Assembly: GCA_963735455.1 (NCBI GenBank)
Contig: CAVTKZ010000004.1
Location: 62,001 to 126,000 of the forward strand
Reading direction: 5' to 3'
Length of the DNA: 64,000 nucleotides
Origin: Palsa-1033 sp963735455
GTDB lineage: Bacteria > Chloroflexota > Limnocylindria > Limnocylindrales > CSP1-4
Positions within the stretch are counted from its first letter, which is position 1. Each line of letters starts with the position of its first letter. The position numbers and the translations under genes were made by a program. Below, one piece after another: positions 24,986 to 33,539 of this stretch. The notes under the pieces were generated by a model, which was given only the letters and a program-made list of their open reading frames with translations, was not told where the DNA came from and made no database searches.

Positions 24986-26537
24986 CCGGATCGTCTCGAC
25001 CGCGTAGAGCGGGATCCCGTCGGCCCGGGCGATGATCGCCTTGACCGCGGCCTCGGGCAGGCCCGGGCACCAGGCCGGCGAGCATCTCGCGCATCGCGGC
25101 CTCGGGCAGCGGCTCGAGGTAGATCGAGGTGAAGTTGCGCTTGCCCGCGCCCCAGTCGGTCCGCCGCTCGAGGAGCTCCGGCCGGGCGAGGGTGACCACG
25201 TAGATCGGGTAGGCCCGCGACCACTCGAGGATGTGGTCGACGAAGTCGATCAGGCCCGAGTCCGCGTTGTGGAAGTCCTCGAAGACCAGGACCACCGGCG
25301 CCGTCGCCGCGAGGCGCTCGAAGAACGTCCGCCAGGCGCCGACGAGCTGCTCCGGCGCGACGCCGGTCTCGACGCCGAGCAGGGCGAGGAGGGCCGGCTC
25401 GATCCAGCTCCGTTCCTGCTCGTCCTTGACGACCTCGCGGACCTTCGCGGCGACCTTTTCGCGGGTCGTGGCCTCGTCGTCGGTCTCGCGCAGGCCGCAG
25501 CGGGCGCGGATCATCTCGCCAAGGGCCCAGAAGCTGATTCCGTCGCCGTACGCCGGGCTGCGGCCCTCGTGCCACCAGAGCAGGTCGGCCAGGCCGTCGA
25601 CGTACTTCAGGAACTCCCAGGCGAGCCGGGTCTTGCCGAAGCCGGCCGGGCCGATCACCGAGATCAGGCGGGCGCGGCCCTCGCGGGTCGTGGCGTGATA
25701 CAGGTCTTTGAGCAGGCGCATCTCCTCGTCGCGGCCGACGAACGGGGCCTCGAGCGTGTCGCGCTTGTTGCGGCCGCCGACCTCGGCGACGACCCGCAGC
25801 GCGCGCCAGGCCTCGACCGGCGCCTGCTTGCCCTTGAGGTGCTGCTCGCCGGCCTTCTCGAAGGCGATCGCCTTGCTCGCGGCGCGTTGGGTTGCCTCGC
25901 CGACGAGGACCGTGCCCGGCTGGGCGACGCTCTGGAGGCGGCTCGCCGTGTTGACGAGGTCGCCGGCGACCATGCCCTGGTTCGTGGCGCCGAGCGTGAC
26001 GGCGGCCTCGCCAGTGAGGACGCCGGCCCGGGCCTGGATCTGCGGGCCCAGGGTCTGGACCGCGTCGACGAGCTCGAGGCCCGCCCGGACCGCGCGCTCG
26101 GCGTCGTCCTCGCGGGCGACCGGGGCGCCCCAGACCGCCATCACGGCATCGCCGATGAACTTCTCGACGGTGCCCCCGTACCGGCCGATCACCTCGCGGG
26201 CGAGCTCGAAGTAGCGGTTCAGGAGCTCGCGGGTGTCCTCGGCGTCGTGGCCCTCGGCGATCGTGGTGAACCCGACGAGGTCGGCGAACAGAACGCTAAC
26301 GAGGCGCCGTTCGGCGACGGGGGCCCGGGCGGTGTCGTCCAGGCTCATTGCGGCCGCTTCGACGGCGGCGGCCGAGGCGGTGCCGGTGGTCAGCGGCGAG
26401 GCGCACTCACCGCAGAAGAGGTCACCGGGGTCGTAGGCGGCGCCGCAATTCGGGCAGGCAAGCCCGAGAGGCGACGCGCAGCGAGCACAGAACTTGCGCC
26501 CGGGCTTGTTCTCGGTTCCGCAGTTCGGGCAGATCAC
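24948..26537 (-). CDS. Zinc-ribbon / adenylate cyclase / AAA ATPase regulator (cyclase 2), N-terminal part
   Basis: Paralogue of the gene at 1466. Double zinc ribbon (CPNC, CARC, CPNC, CGEC), cyclase domain (VSVLFADLVGFTTIAEG; EKFIGDAVMAVWG; DLVNTASRLQ) with all catalytic residues and the adenine-selecting Lys, then AAA with Walker A GPAGFGKTRL and Walker B VLVFEDFHNAD. The GTG start at 26537 is chosen because it aligns exactly with that of cyclase 1 (VICPNCxTENKPGRKFC) and has TACGCT 6 nt upstream; an in-frame ATG at 26627 would add an unconserved 30-residue leader. Meaningful sequence ends near 25063, where GCCCGGGCC stands for GCCCGGCC. Confidence 0.88.
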   Translation of the reverse strand: MICPNCGTENKPGRKFCARCASPLGLACPNCGAAYDPGDLFCGECASPLTTGTASAAAVEAAAMSLDDTARAPVAERRLVSVLFADLVGFTTIAEGHDAEDTRELLNRYFELAREVIGRYGGTVEKFIGDAVMAVWGAPVAREDDAERAVRAGLELVDAVQTLGPQIQARAGVLTGEAAVTLGATNQGMVAGDLVNTASRLQSVAQPGTVLVGEATQRAASKAIAFEKAGEQHLKGKQAPVEAWRALRVVAEVGGRNKRDTLEAPFVGRDEEMRLLKDLYHATTREGRARLISVIGPAGFGKTRLAWEFLKYVDGLADLLWWHEGRSPAYGDGISFWALGEMIRARCGLRETDDEATTREKVAAKVREVVKDEQERSWIEPALLALLGVETGVAPEQLVGAWRTFFERLAATAPVVLVFEDFHNADSGLIDFVDHILEWSRAYPIYVVTLARPELLERRTDWGAGKRNFTSIYLEPLPEAAMREMLAGLVPGPARGRGQGDHRPGRRDPALRGRDDPDAPGRGQAGAQG

Positions 26538-26766
26538 GCACGGAGCGTAGCCGAATCCCATGGCTTGTGACCACTGCTGCCACGTGGCTGGGCGGCAGCT
26601 CCTGATGCGTCCGTACCGGAACATCATCGGCGCTGCCTTCCACTAGGACCTTGACGTCGCCCGGTCCCGATTGGCAATTGTTCGATCGAGTGCACGATGT
26701 ACCCTACGGGTGCCCATCGGGCTGGGCCATCGCCGCTTGTCAGGTTTGCAACTGGGGGGACCACCC

Positions 26767-27632
26767 GTGGTAGACAACCCACCGTTCGATGAGGAGTGTT
26801 TTTTCGTCGCCCCGATCGGCGCCGAAGGCAGTGAAGAACGCAATCGGTCCGACGGCGTCCTCGAATTCATCATCGAGCCAGCGGCAGCCGAACTTGGCCT
26901 CCGCGCACTGAGGGCAGATCGCACCGCGAAACCTGGGCAGATCACGCTGGAAGTGATGATCATCTTCTGTCTGCTAAGGCGGCCGTGGCGGACCTGACCG
27001 GCCAGAACGCCAACGTCTACTACGAGTTGGCGGTTCGGCACACAGCCCGACTACCGATTGTCCTGATTGCGGAGGATGGGGAAAAGCTGCCCTTCGATAT
27101 CGTGCAAATGAGGACCGTGTTTTTCAGGCACAACGACCTAAGAAGCGCGGCCGCCTGCAGAAGAGAGCTTGTCGCTCAGCTTGGGCAAGCCCTACAGGGG
27201 AATTTCAATTCCCCGATCGCTACTGCGGTCGATGTCAAGAGCCTGAAGTCCGGCAATACCGTTGAGAGGACGGTCGTCGAACTCGTAGGTATCGTCGACG
27301 CATTGGGCGCCGAACTTCGAGAGACACACCTGGATTTTCGGCGTCTCGCGGCGGACCTCCAAGACAGGAGTGAATCCGCCGACGCGGCGGAATTCGCTTT
27401 ACGGTCATTGCTCTTGATGGACGAATTAGCGGCACGCCGAGACGACAAGGAGCTCCAGGAGCTTGTCCGGCGAGCACGCGCACCCATGGAGCACTTGGCT
27501 CGAACCCGTAGGCATCAGCGTGCCCGCGAGAGCGGCTCCGTCGAACGCGAAGATGGTCGACCTGAGTCGACCCCACTCAGGGTGACTCTGGGCAAGCCCC
27601 CTGCAACCGGACCGTCGCGTCCCGGTCTCTAG
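26767..27632 (+). CDS. Nucleoside 2-deoxyribosyltransferase-like (DRHyd-type) effector protein, frameshifted
   Basis: First gene of the low-GC island. Residues 8-130 match a nucleotide-hydrolase fold related to nucleoside deoxyribosyltransferases: CFFVAPIG, RSDGVLEFIIEPAAAELG, RADRTAKPGQITLEV, AVADLTGQNANVYYELAVRHTARLP, then IVLIAEDGEKLPFDI and RTVFF. The GQNANVYYE block holds the expected catalytic Glu. Such domains are recurrent in bacterial immunity proteins, where they are predicted to attack nucleotides. The C-terminal 130 residues are helical and charged, possibly a partner-binding region. GTG 26767 has GGGGGGA upstream. A single base is missing at 26957-26958 (expected V-I/M-D-H-L-L-S), so the frame changes from 26767 to that of 26985-27632. 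84 nt separate it from the helicase gene. Confidence 0.72.
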
Positions 27633-27716
27633 TTGGACCGGGCATGCGGGTGCTGATGCTGCCGTTCCGCGACACCGCGTCGTGGTGGGGGTCCGCGAAG
27701 CGGATGATCGGGTTCT

Positions 27717-29165
27717 GTGCCTGATGAGGTCTCACGAGTGACCGAGAGGCTGGACGCGGGCATCTACGAGGCCCTTGTAACTCGAGAACTGAGATCTCGG
27801 ATCGAGCTGGCTCGCAAAGCCGGCAAGATCGTCGATCTCAAAGCGATTGATGAACAGGCCCTTGTACGAGTCCTAGCCAGGCACCTCTATGATCGAGCGC
27901 TCGACCGGATCTCTCAAATCCCGGCATCGACGCCAGCCCGGCGAGAAGTCCAGATCGCTCTCGCGAATCGGCTCCTTCGCGAGCTCAACGACTCAGCCGA
28001 CGACGAACTTGGGCCTGAGCCCGACTTTCTTCTAGAAGTCGCCGATCCGCGTCCTTCGGGCAGCAATGAGCCGACGCAACGCCCCGGGATCTCACTGCGC
28101 GAAAGTGTTCTCCTGACCAACGGGCATCGCGAGCTCCAGATTGGCACCCAGGTAGCTCTCGAAATTGCCAGCGCAGATCGGGTCGACCTTCTATGTGCGT
28201 TTGTCCGATTCGCCGGCATTAGGCTCATTCGGAAGGAATTGGCAGAATTCCTTGTCCGCGGCGGGCAGATGCGCGTAATCGCCAGCGTCTATACAGGTTC
28301 GACCGAGAAACGGGCGCTCGACGACCTTGTCGGCCTGGGCGCCAGGGTCAAAGTTTCCTATGAGACCTCGAGGACACGACTGCACGCCAAGGCCTGGCTG
28401 TTCGGGCGCAATTCCGGGTATCAGACGGCATATGTCGGGTCGTCGAATCTCACCGCCTCCGCGCTTCTTGACGGTCTCGAGTGGAATGTTCGAGCGACGT
28501 CTGTAGACAACCCCACGATCATCGAGCGGATCGACGCGACCTTCGAGCAGTATTGGAACGAGCCGGAGTTCGAGTCCTACGACCCGCGTGTCGATGGCGA
28601 ACGGCTCCAGGCTGCGCTCGACGCCGAGAATGGGCCTGCGACGCTCCAAGCCCCGTTCCGGCTGTCAGTCGATTTGGCGCCGAAACCATTCCAGGTCGAG
28701 ATCCTTGAAGCGTTGAGCGCCGAACGTGACCGTGGTCACTTCCGGAACCTTGTCGTGGCGCCGACAGGAACTGGGAAGACATGGATCTCCGCGTTCGACT
28801 TCCAAAGGCTCCGAGCCCAGGGCTATGAGCGGCTCCTCTTCGTTGCCCATCGAAACGAGATCCTCCAGCAAAGTCAGGAGGTGTTCCGCGCGGTCCTGCA
28901 CGAGCCCGACTTTGGCGAACGATTCGTCGCGTCCGAACGACCGAAGCACTGGGATCACGTCTTCGCCTCGATTCAATCGTCGAGTCGAGCCGTCGACGAG
29001 CTGGATCCCACCGCGGTTCGATGTGGTGATCATCGACGAGTTCCACCACGCCGAGGCGGACACGTACCGGCGTCTCCTCGAACGCCTCAAACCGCGCGTT
29101 CTGCTGGGCCTCACGGCGACGCCCGAGCGATCAGATGGGCGCGAAATCCTGCACTGGTTCGATGA
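27717..29165 (+). CDS. PLD nuclease / SF2 helicase / DUF3427 protein, N-terminal part (frameshifted)
   Basis: N-terminal half of a roughly 1,040-residue DNA-processing protein. After a helical region, a phospholipase-D-type nuclease domain at about 140-285 carries RLHAKAWLFGRN and YVGSSNLTASALLDGLEWN (single HxK..SN half-site, so it would act as a dimer). The SF2 helicase starts near 320 with KPFQVEILEAL (Q-like motif) and Walker A VVAPTGTGKTWIS. One extra C at 29007-29009 (GATCCCACC for GATCCACC) shifts the frame just before the DEAH-type box; the literal frame ends at 29165. GTG 27717 is the earliest start; GTG 27738 is possible. Codon use and GC are clearly unlike the flanking chromosome. 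Confidence 0.85.
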   Translation: MPDEVSRVTERLDAGIYEALVTRELRSRIELARKAGKIVDLKAIDEQALVRVLARHLYDRALDRISQIPASTPARREVQIALANRLLRELNDSADDELGPEPDFLLEVADPRPSGSNEPTQRPGISLRESVLLTNGHRELQIGTQVALEIASADRVDLLCAFVRFAGIRLIRKELAEFLVRGGQMRVIASVYTGSTEKRALDDLVGLGARVKVSYETSRTRLHAKAWLFGRNSGYQTAYVGSSNLTASALLDGLEWNVRATSVDNPTIIERIDATFEQYWNEPEFESYDPRVDGERLQAALDAENGPATLQAPFRLSVDLAPKPFQVEILEALSAERDRGHFRNLVVAPTGTGKTWISAFDFQRLRAQGYERLLFVAHRNEILQQSQEVFRAVLHEPDFGERFVASERPKHWDHVFASIQSSSRAVDELDPTAVRCGDHRRVPPRRGGHVPASPRTPQTARSAGPHGDARAIRWARNPALVR

Positions 29166-30849
29166 CCGAATCGCCTCGGAAATGCGGCTCTGGGAGGCTC
29201 TGGAGGACGGCCTGCTCTGCCCATTCCACTACCTCGGTGTCGGCGACGGCACGGACCTCCGTGGCGTTGGATTTGAGCGGGGACGCTATGTCGCGGCCGA
29301 GCTGGAAGGCATCCTGACCGGAGACCATATTCGGGCTACCCGGATCATCGACTCGGTCCGTGAATGGGTGGTCGACCCATCCAAGATGCGAGCGCTAGGG
29401 TTCTGCGTCGGCATCAGCCATGCCCGTTTCATGGCGCAGCAGTTCACCGCGGCCGGCATGCCATCTGTTGCGCTCGACGGGAGCTCAGATGCCTCCGTCC
29501 GGGCAGAGACCGTGCGTCAGCTTCGCCGAGGCGAGATCCGAGCGATTTTCACGGTCGACATCTTCAACGAAGGGATCGACATTCCTGAAGTCGACACAAT
29601 CCTGCTCCTGCGTCCAACTGAGAGCGCGACGGTCTTTCTCCAGCAGCTCGGCCGCGGTCTCCGTTGGTCCGAAGGCAAGAGCGTTCTGACCGTTCTCGAT
29701 TTCATCGGCCAGGCTCACGCTGAGTACCGCTTCGATACGAAGTTCCGAGCCTTGCTCGGCGGAACGAAGAGGCAGGTCGAGGGGGCCCTGGATGGCGGGA
29801 TGCCGCTCATGCCTCCCGGTTGTGCGATCCGGCTTGATGAAATCGCCCAGAAGATCGTTCTCGACAACCTGCGCCAGAGCATCAAGACCACGCGGCGGGC
29901 AATAGTCGAAGACCTTCGCGGAATGCCGGCGGCGACGACCCTGCCCGAGTTCCTGGCTGCGAGTTCGTTCGACCTACTCGACGTCTACAGCAACCCCTCG
30001 GTCGGGACGACGTTCACGGCGGCACGGCGCCTGGCGCGTCGGATTACTGATGCCCCGAGTGCAACCGAGGAGATGTACGCCAAGGCCCTCGGAAAGATGC
30101 TCCACATCGACGACGAGGAGCGCTATGCGCATTGGCGCACCTGGCTCGGCAATGAGGAGCCGCCTGGGACTGCTGTCTCCGGTTCTCGGACGGAGCGACT
30201 TCAGTGGATGCTCTTTGCCGCTCTCGGTCAGCGCCAGCGTCCGCTGACGCAGCTCAGGGCCGTGTTTGAGGAGCTTTGGGCCGCGCCGAGGATGAAGGAA
30301 GAGCTGATCGATCTCCTCGATGTCCTTCGAGAGAGGACTCGGCTATACACGCGGCCGCTCGATCGGGCCGGGGACATTCCACTTCACAGCCACGCGACCT
30401 ACAACCTCTACGAAATAATGGCGGCCTACGGCCTCGTAGGCGGAGAGTCGCTCCGCGAAAACCGTGAGGGCGTCGTGTGGTCCGAAGCTCATCGGACCGA
30501 CATATTGTTGGTCACCCTCAACAAGTCGGAATCCGACTACTCGGCGACGACTCGGTATGAGGACTACCCGATCTCGCAGACCAGATTCCACTGGGAATCC
30601 CAGTCGCGGACTGCCAGCGCATCGCCGACCGGGCAGCGCTACATCAACCACGTGGCTCGTGGATCTCAAGTCGTCCTCTTCATCCGGGAAAATCGTCGCG
30701 ACGAACGGGATGTGACCACCCCATATTTGTGTCTCGGGTATGCCCGGCATGTGGGTCATAAGTCAGATCGACCAATGCAGGTCGACTGGGAGCTCGAACG
30801 CCCCATGCCCGTCGAGATCTTCGAGCATGCCAAAGTGGCCGCGGGCTAG
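29011..30849 (+). CDS. PLD-helicase-DUF3427 protein, C-terminal part
   Basis: Continuation of 27717 in the next frame. Helicase motif II is VVIIDEFHHAEA, motif III is LLGLTATPERSDG, motif V lies in FTVDIFNEGIDIPEVD and motif VI is FLQQLGRGLRWSEG. After a helical middle, the last 180 residues match DUF3427 (LHSHATYNLYEIMAAYGL; ISQTRFHWESQSRTASASPTG; VVLFIRENRRDE). The fusion of HKD-type nuclease, SF2 motor and DUF3427 is a known bacterial architecture of predicted DNA-processing or defence function, with no settled activity. It ends 55 nt from the convergent Mrr-like gene. Confidence 0.85.
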   Translation, partial: PRFDVVIIDEFHHAEADTYRRLLERLKPRVLLGLTATPERSDGREILHWFDDRIASEMRLWEALEDGLLCPFHYLGVGDGTDLRGVGFERGRYVAAELEGILTGDHIRATRIIDSVREWVVDPSKMRALGFCVGISHARFMAQQFTAAGMPSVALDGSSDASVRAETVRQLRRGEIRAIFTVDIFNEGIDIPEVDTILLLRPTESATVFLQQLGRGLRWSEGKSVLTVLDFIGQAHAEYRFDTKFRALLGGTKRQVEGALDGGMPLMPPGCAIRLDEIAQKIVLDNLRQSIKTTRRAIVEDLRGMPAATTLPEFLAASSFDLLDVYSNPSVGTTFTAARRLARRITDAPSATEEMYAKALGKMLHIDDEERYAHWRTWLGNEEPPGTAVSGSRTERLQWMLFAALGQRQRPLTQLRAVFEELWAAPRMKEELIDLLDVLRERTRLYTRPLDRAGDIPLHSHATYNLYEIMAAYGLVGGESLRENREGVVWSEAHRTDILLVTLNKSESDYSATTRYEDYPISQTRFHWESQSRTASASPTGQRYINHVARGSQVVLFIRENRRDERDVTTPYLCLGYARHVGHKSDRPMQVDWELERPMPVEIFEHAKVAAG

Positions 30850-30904
30850 GCGGCTTGAACGGGCATCCGGGGCGCTATGGGGATCCTCGCGGCATCGTGG
30901 CAGG

Positions 30905-31678
30905 TCAAGCGGGGGAGGTCAGGAGCTCAACCGCCAGGCCTGGATCGCCGCCGAGGTCTCGCTTGCCGCGGCAACCATTCGTGACACATCGAAACCACCA
31001 ACCACGCTCGGAGTGGCCAAGCGTCATAGGTGACTGACAGATCGGGCACGGCTCAACTCTCCGGGCCTTCTCGACCCGAGCGAGCAGATCGGCATTGTCG
31101 ATCAGCGACAGACCGACCTGTTTGGCCTCCTCCCGGGCTTGTGGCGTGAAGTCCGACAGGGTCACGAAGATCCCATCAGGTCCCGCCAGCCCCTCGCGCA
31201 TCAGGGTGCCCGCGAATGCGCGGACCTCCTCTACGCCGACGAGCCATGACTGCCACCGCTTGCACTGAACAATGATCCGTCGACCAAGCTGGGTGAGCGC
31301 GAGGTCGATGTTCCCGTCGGGACCGTCCTGGCGTCCAGTCTCCTCCACCGTCCAGCCTTCGCGCCGGAACACCTCGCCGACAAGCCACTCGAACTCCTCG
31401 GCGGTCAGCAAACGAAGATTCGATGTCCATTCGACAAGGTGGCGACGGTTCGCCGCCCGGATTCGCTCGCCAAGCCAACCGAGGATCAAGCCGGCCGCAA
31501 TGGAGGTCCCGACGAGGTTCGCTGAGATCAGCCAGGGATCAGACCACTGAAGGCCCACGGGCAAGATCAGACCGATGCCGACATACGAGATGGCCGCGAC
31601 GATCCCGATCGATCGCCCCGACGCCCGAGTCACGACGCTCATCAAGGCCCGATCGAAAAGAGCGTCGAGTCTGCCCAT
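30905..31678 (-). CDS. Membrane-anchored Mrr-type restriction endonuclease with C-terminal zinc finger
   Basis: 257 residues. Two hydrophobic helices at 20-70 (SIGIVAAISYVGIGLILPVGL; ANLVGTSIAAGLILGWLG) precede a PD-(D/E)xK nuclease of the Mrr_cat family: EEFEWLVGEVFRREGWTVEET, then GNIDLAL and IIVQCKRW giving the D..QxK active site. The C-terminus has a Cys4-type finger (CPICQSPM, CVTNGC). Mrr nucleases cut modified or foreign DNA; membrane-anchored forms of unknown role are common. ATG 31678 has CACAAT 7 nt upstream. It is divergent from the NERD-UvrD gene with 54 bp between, so the two probably share a regulatory region. Confidence 0.87.
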   Translation of the reverse strand: MGRLDALFDRALMSVVTRASGRSIGIVAAISYVGIGLILPVGLQWSDPWLISANLVGTSIAAGLILGWLGERIRAANRRHLVEWTSNLRLLTAEEFEWLVGEVFRREGWTVEETGRQDGPDGNIDLALTQLGRRIIVQCKRWQSWLVGVEEVRAFAGTLMREGLAGPDGIFVTLSDFTPQAREEAKQVGLSLIDNADLLARVEKARRVEPCPICQSPMTLGHSERGWWFRCVTNGCRGKRDLGGDPGLAVELLTSPA

Positions 31679-31719
31679 CCGTCCGATTGTGGCAGGAACA
31701 AGGCACAGTACCCAGCGGG

Positions 31720-31732
31720 TACGATCTCGGCG
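31720..31732 (+). promoter_or_regulatory. -10 box of leaderless NERD-UvrD gene
   Basis: TACGAT at 31720-31725 then CTCGGCG (7 nt) and ATG 31733. Same box and spacing as in front of the DUF427 gene. Confidence 0.45.
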
Positions 31733-33503
31733 ATGGAGGACCGGGGGATCCTGGGCTCAATGCCACGTGAATCTGCGCGCGAGGCGCGTGGCGCGATCGC
31801 CGAACGCCTGGTGTTCGATCGCCTTCGGGCGGTACTGCCGGTGAGCGTCGCGCTGCTTCCCCACGTTCGCTGGCTCCTCCGCGAAAACGGTCGCGTTCGC
31901 GAGGGAGAGGCGGACATCGTGATCGGCGATCCCAAGCGGGGAATCCTGGTGATCGAGGTCAAGGCCGGCGAGATCCGGCGGGACGCCGACGGTCGTTGGT
32001 GGGCTGGGCCGCACCCGCTGCCGCGCAGCCCGTTCGAGCAGGCGGCGGACAGCCGCCATTCGCTGATCGACAAGCTGCAGGAGTTGCCGGGCTGGCCGGG
32101 GCGTCTGACCCCGATCTCGGGCCATGCGGTCGCATTTCCGCACGTCGAGATGGACACGATGCGCGGTCGGCTCGGCCTGCTCGGGCCCGATGTTGATGCC
32201 GACCTGATCGCCGACCAGTCGACCTTCGTCGACACCGACGCGGGTCGCGCCGAGCTCGGCAGCTTCGTCGACCGGGCATTCGAGGCCTGGAGCGGCGGGT
32301 CGAAGACCCAACCGCCGGGCAAGGTGGCGATCGACCTCCTCGTCGCCACGATGAGCGCGCCCTTCGAGATCACGCCGATGCTCCGCAACGAGATCGCGGA
32401 GGGCGAGTCGAAGGTGGTCAAGCTGACCGCCGAGCAGTTCAGCCTCCTGAACACGCTCCGGAGCATTCGCCGGGCGTCGATCATCGGCGGCGCAGGCACC
32501 GGCAAGACACTGATCGCCGCCGAGAAGGCGCGCCGGCTCGCTCGCGAGGGCTTCCGGACGCTACTTGTGTGCTTCAACTCGCCGCTCGCCGGAATGCTTG
32601 CTGACGAAGTCGCCAAGACCGCCGACGAGACGGGAATGCTCGACGTCAACACGTTCCATCAGCTGTGCGAGGACCTCGGTCGCGAGGCCGGCGTCCTCGG
32701 TCCGCGGCCGACGCCGGTGCGCCAGCCGTGGTTCGACGAGACGCTCCCGCGCGCGCTCGACGACGCGATCGCGAAGCTCGGTCCGCGCTACCACGCCATC
32801 GTGGTGGACGAGGGCCAGGACTTCGACCCCGGCTGGCTACTCTCGCTCGAGGGGCTGCTGTTCGACGGCCGGCAGGACGTCCTGTACGTCTTCCACGATC
32901 CGGCCCAGGCACTGTTCCGCGAGGACTCGGTCCCGGGGCTCGGGTTAAACGAATATCCGCTCGCGATCAACTGCCGGAACGCGGAGCCGATCCATGCGCT
33001 GATCCAGCGCTTCGCGGGGGAGGGGTTATCGGCCGAAGCACTCCGCCGGGACGGCCGCGCGCCAGAGCTGATCGAAGCCGATGGACCCCAGGCGACGATC
33101 AAGGCGCCTCCAGAAAGTCCTCCATCGACTGCGCGTCAACGAAGGCGTCAAGCCCTGGGATATCGCGGTCCTGACCGGGGCCGGCTCGAGGATTCGCCCG
33201 TTTCGGCACGTGCCCGGCCGCCAGTTCGGCAACGAGGTCCTCGGCAACCCCGCGGTCGACGATGCAGGTCGCAGCCTCGGCGTGGCGTCCCGGGACGTGC
33301 CCGAGCTCCCGTCGGACATGATCCTGTTCGACACGATCCGCCGCTTCAAAGGCCTCGAGCGGCCGGTGATCATCCTCGTCGAGCTCAGCAGCGACGACTC
33401 GAAGATGCTCGACCGGCTGCTCTACGTTGGTGGATCGAGGGCTCGCCAGCATTTGGTCGCGATCGGCACCACCGAGGTGCTCGCTCGGCTTTCACGCGGC
33501 TAG
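31733..33503 (+). CDS. NERD nuclease-domain / UvrD-like SF1 helicase, frameshifted
   Basis: About 590-residue protein. The N-terminal 120 residues form a NERD domain with EADIVIGD and ILVIEVKAGEI, the D/ExK-type site of a nuclease-related fold. A SF1 helicase follows: Walker A IGGAGTGKTLIAAEKA near 245, VLVCFNSPLAG-like motif Ia, Walker B AIVVDEGQDFD, and LNEYPLAINCRN (motif IV region). The C-terminal motif region FDTIRRFKGLERPVIILVEL and LLYVGGSRARQHLV is in another frame because of one extra C at 33107-33108 (GCGCCTC for GCGCTC). The first frame would end at 33511, the true one at 33503. Comparable NERD-helicases are widespread in mobile and defence regions; function is not established. Confidence 0.87.
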
Positions 33504-33539
33504 CTGGTTAACTCGCGTGCGTTGTCTGATCGGAAGGCC

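Noticed and set aside
25032..26570. 512-codon plus-strand open frame opposite cyclase 2
   Set aside because: Same antisense artefact; the minus strand has zinc ribbon, cyclase and AAA motifs in order.
27644..27724. 26-residue frame (starting MRVLMLPFRD) just before the helicase gene
   Set aside because: No ribosome site, overlaps the helicase start and matches nothing recognised; too short to support.
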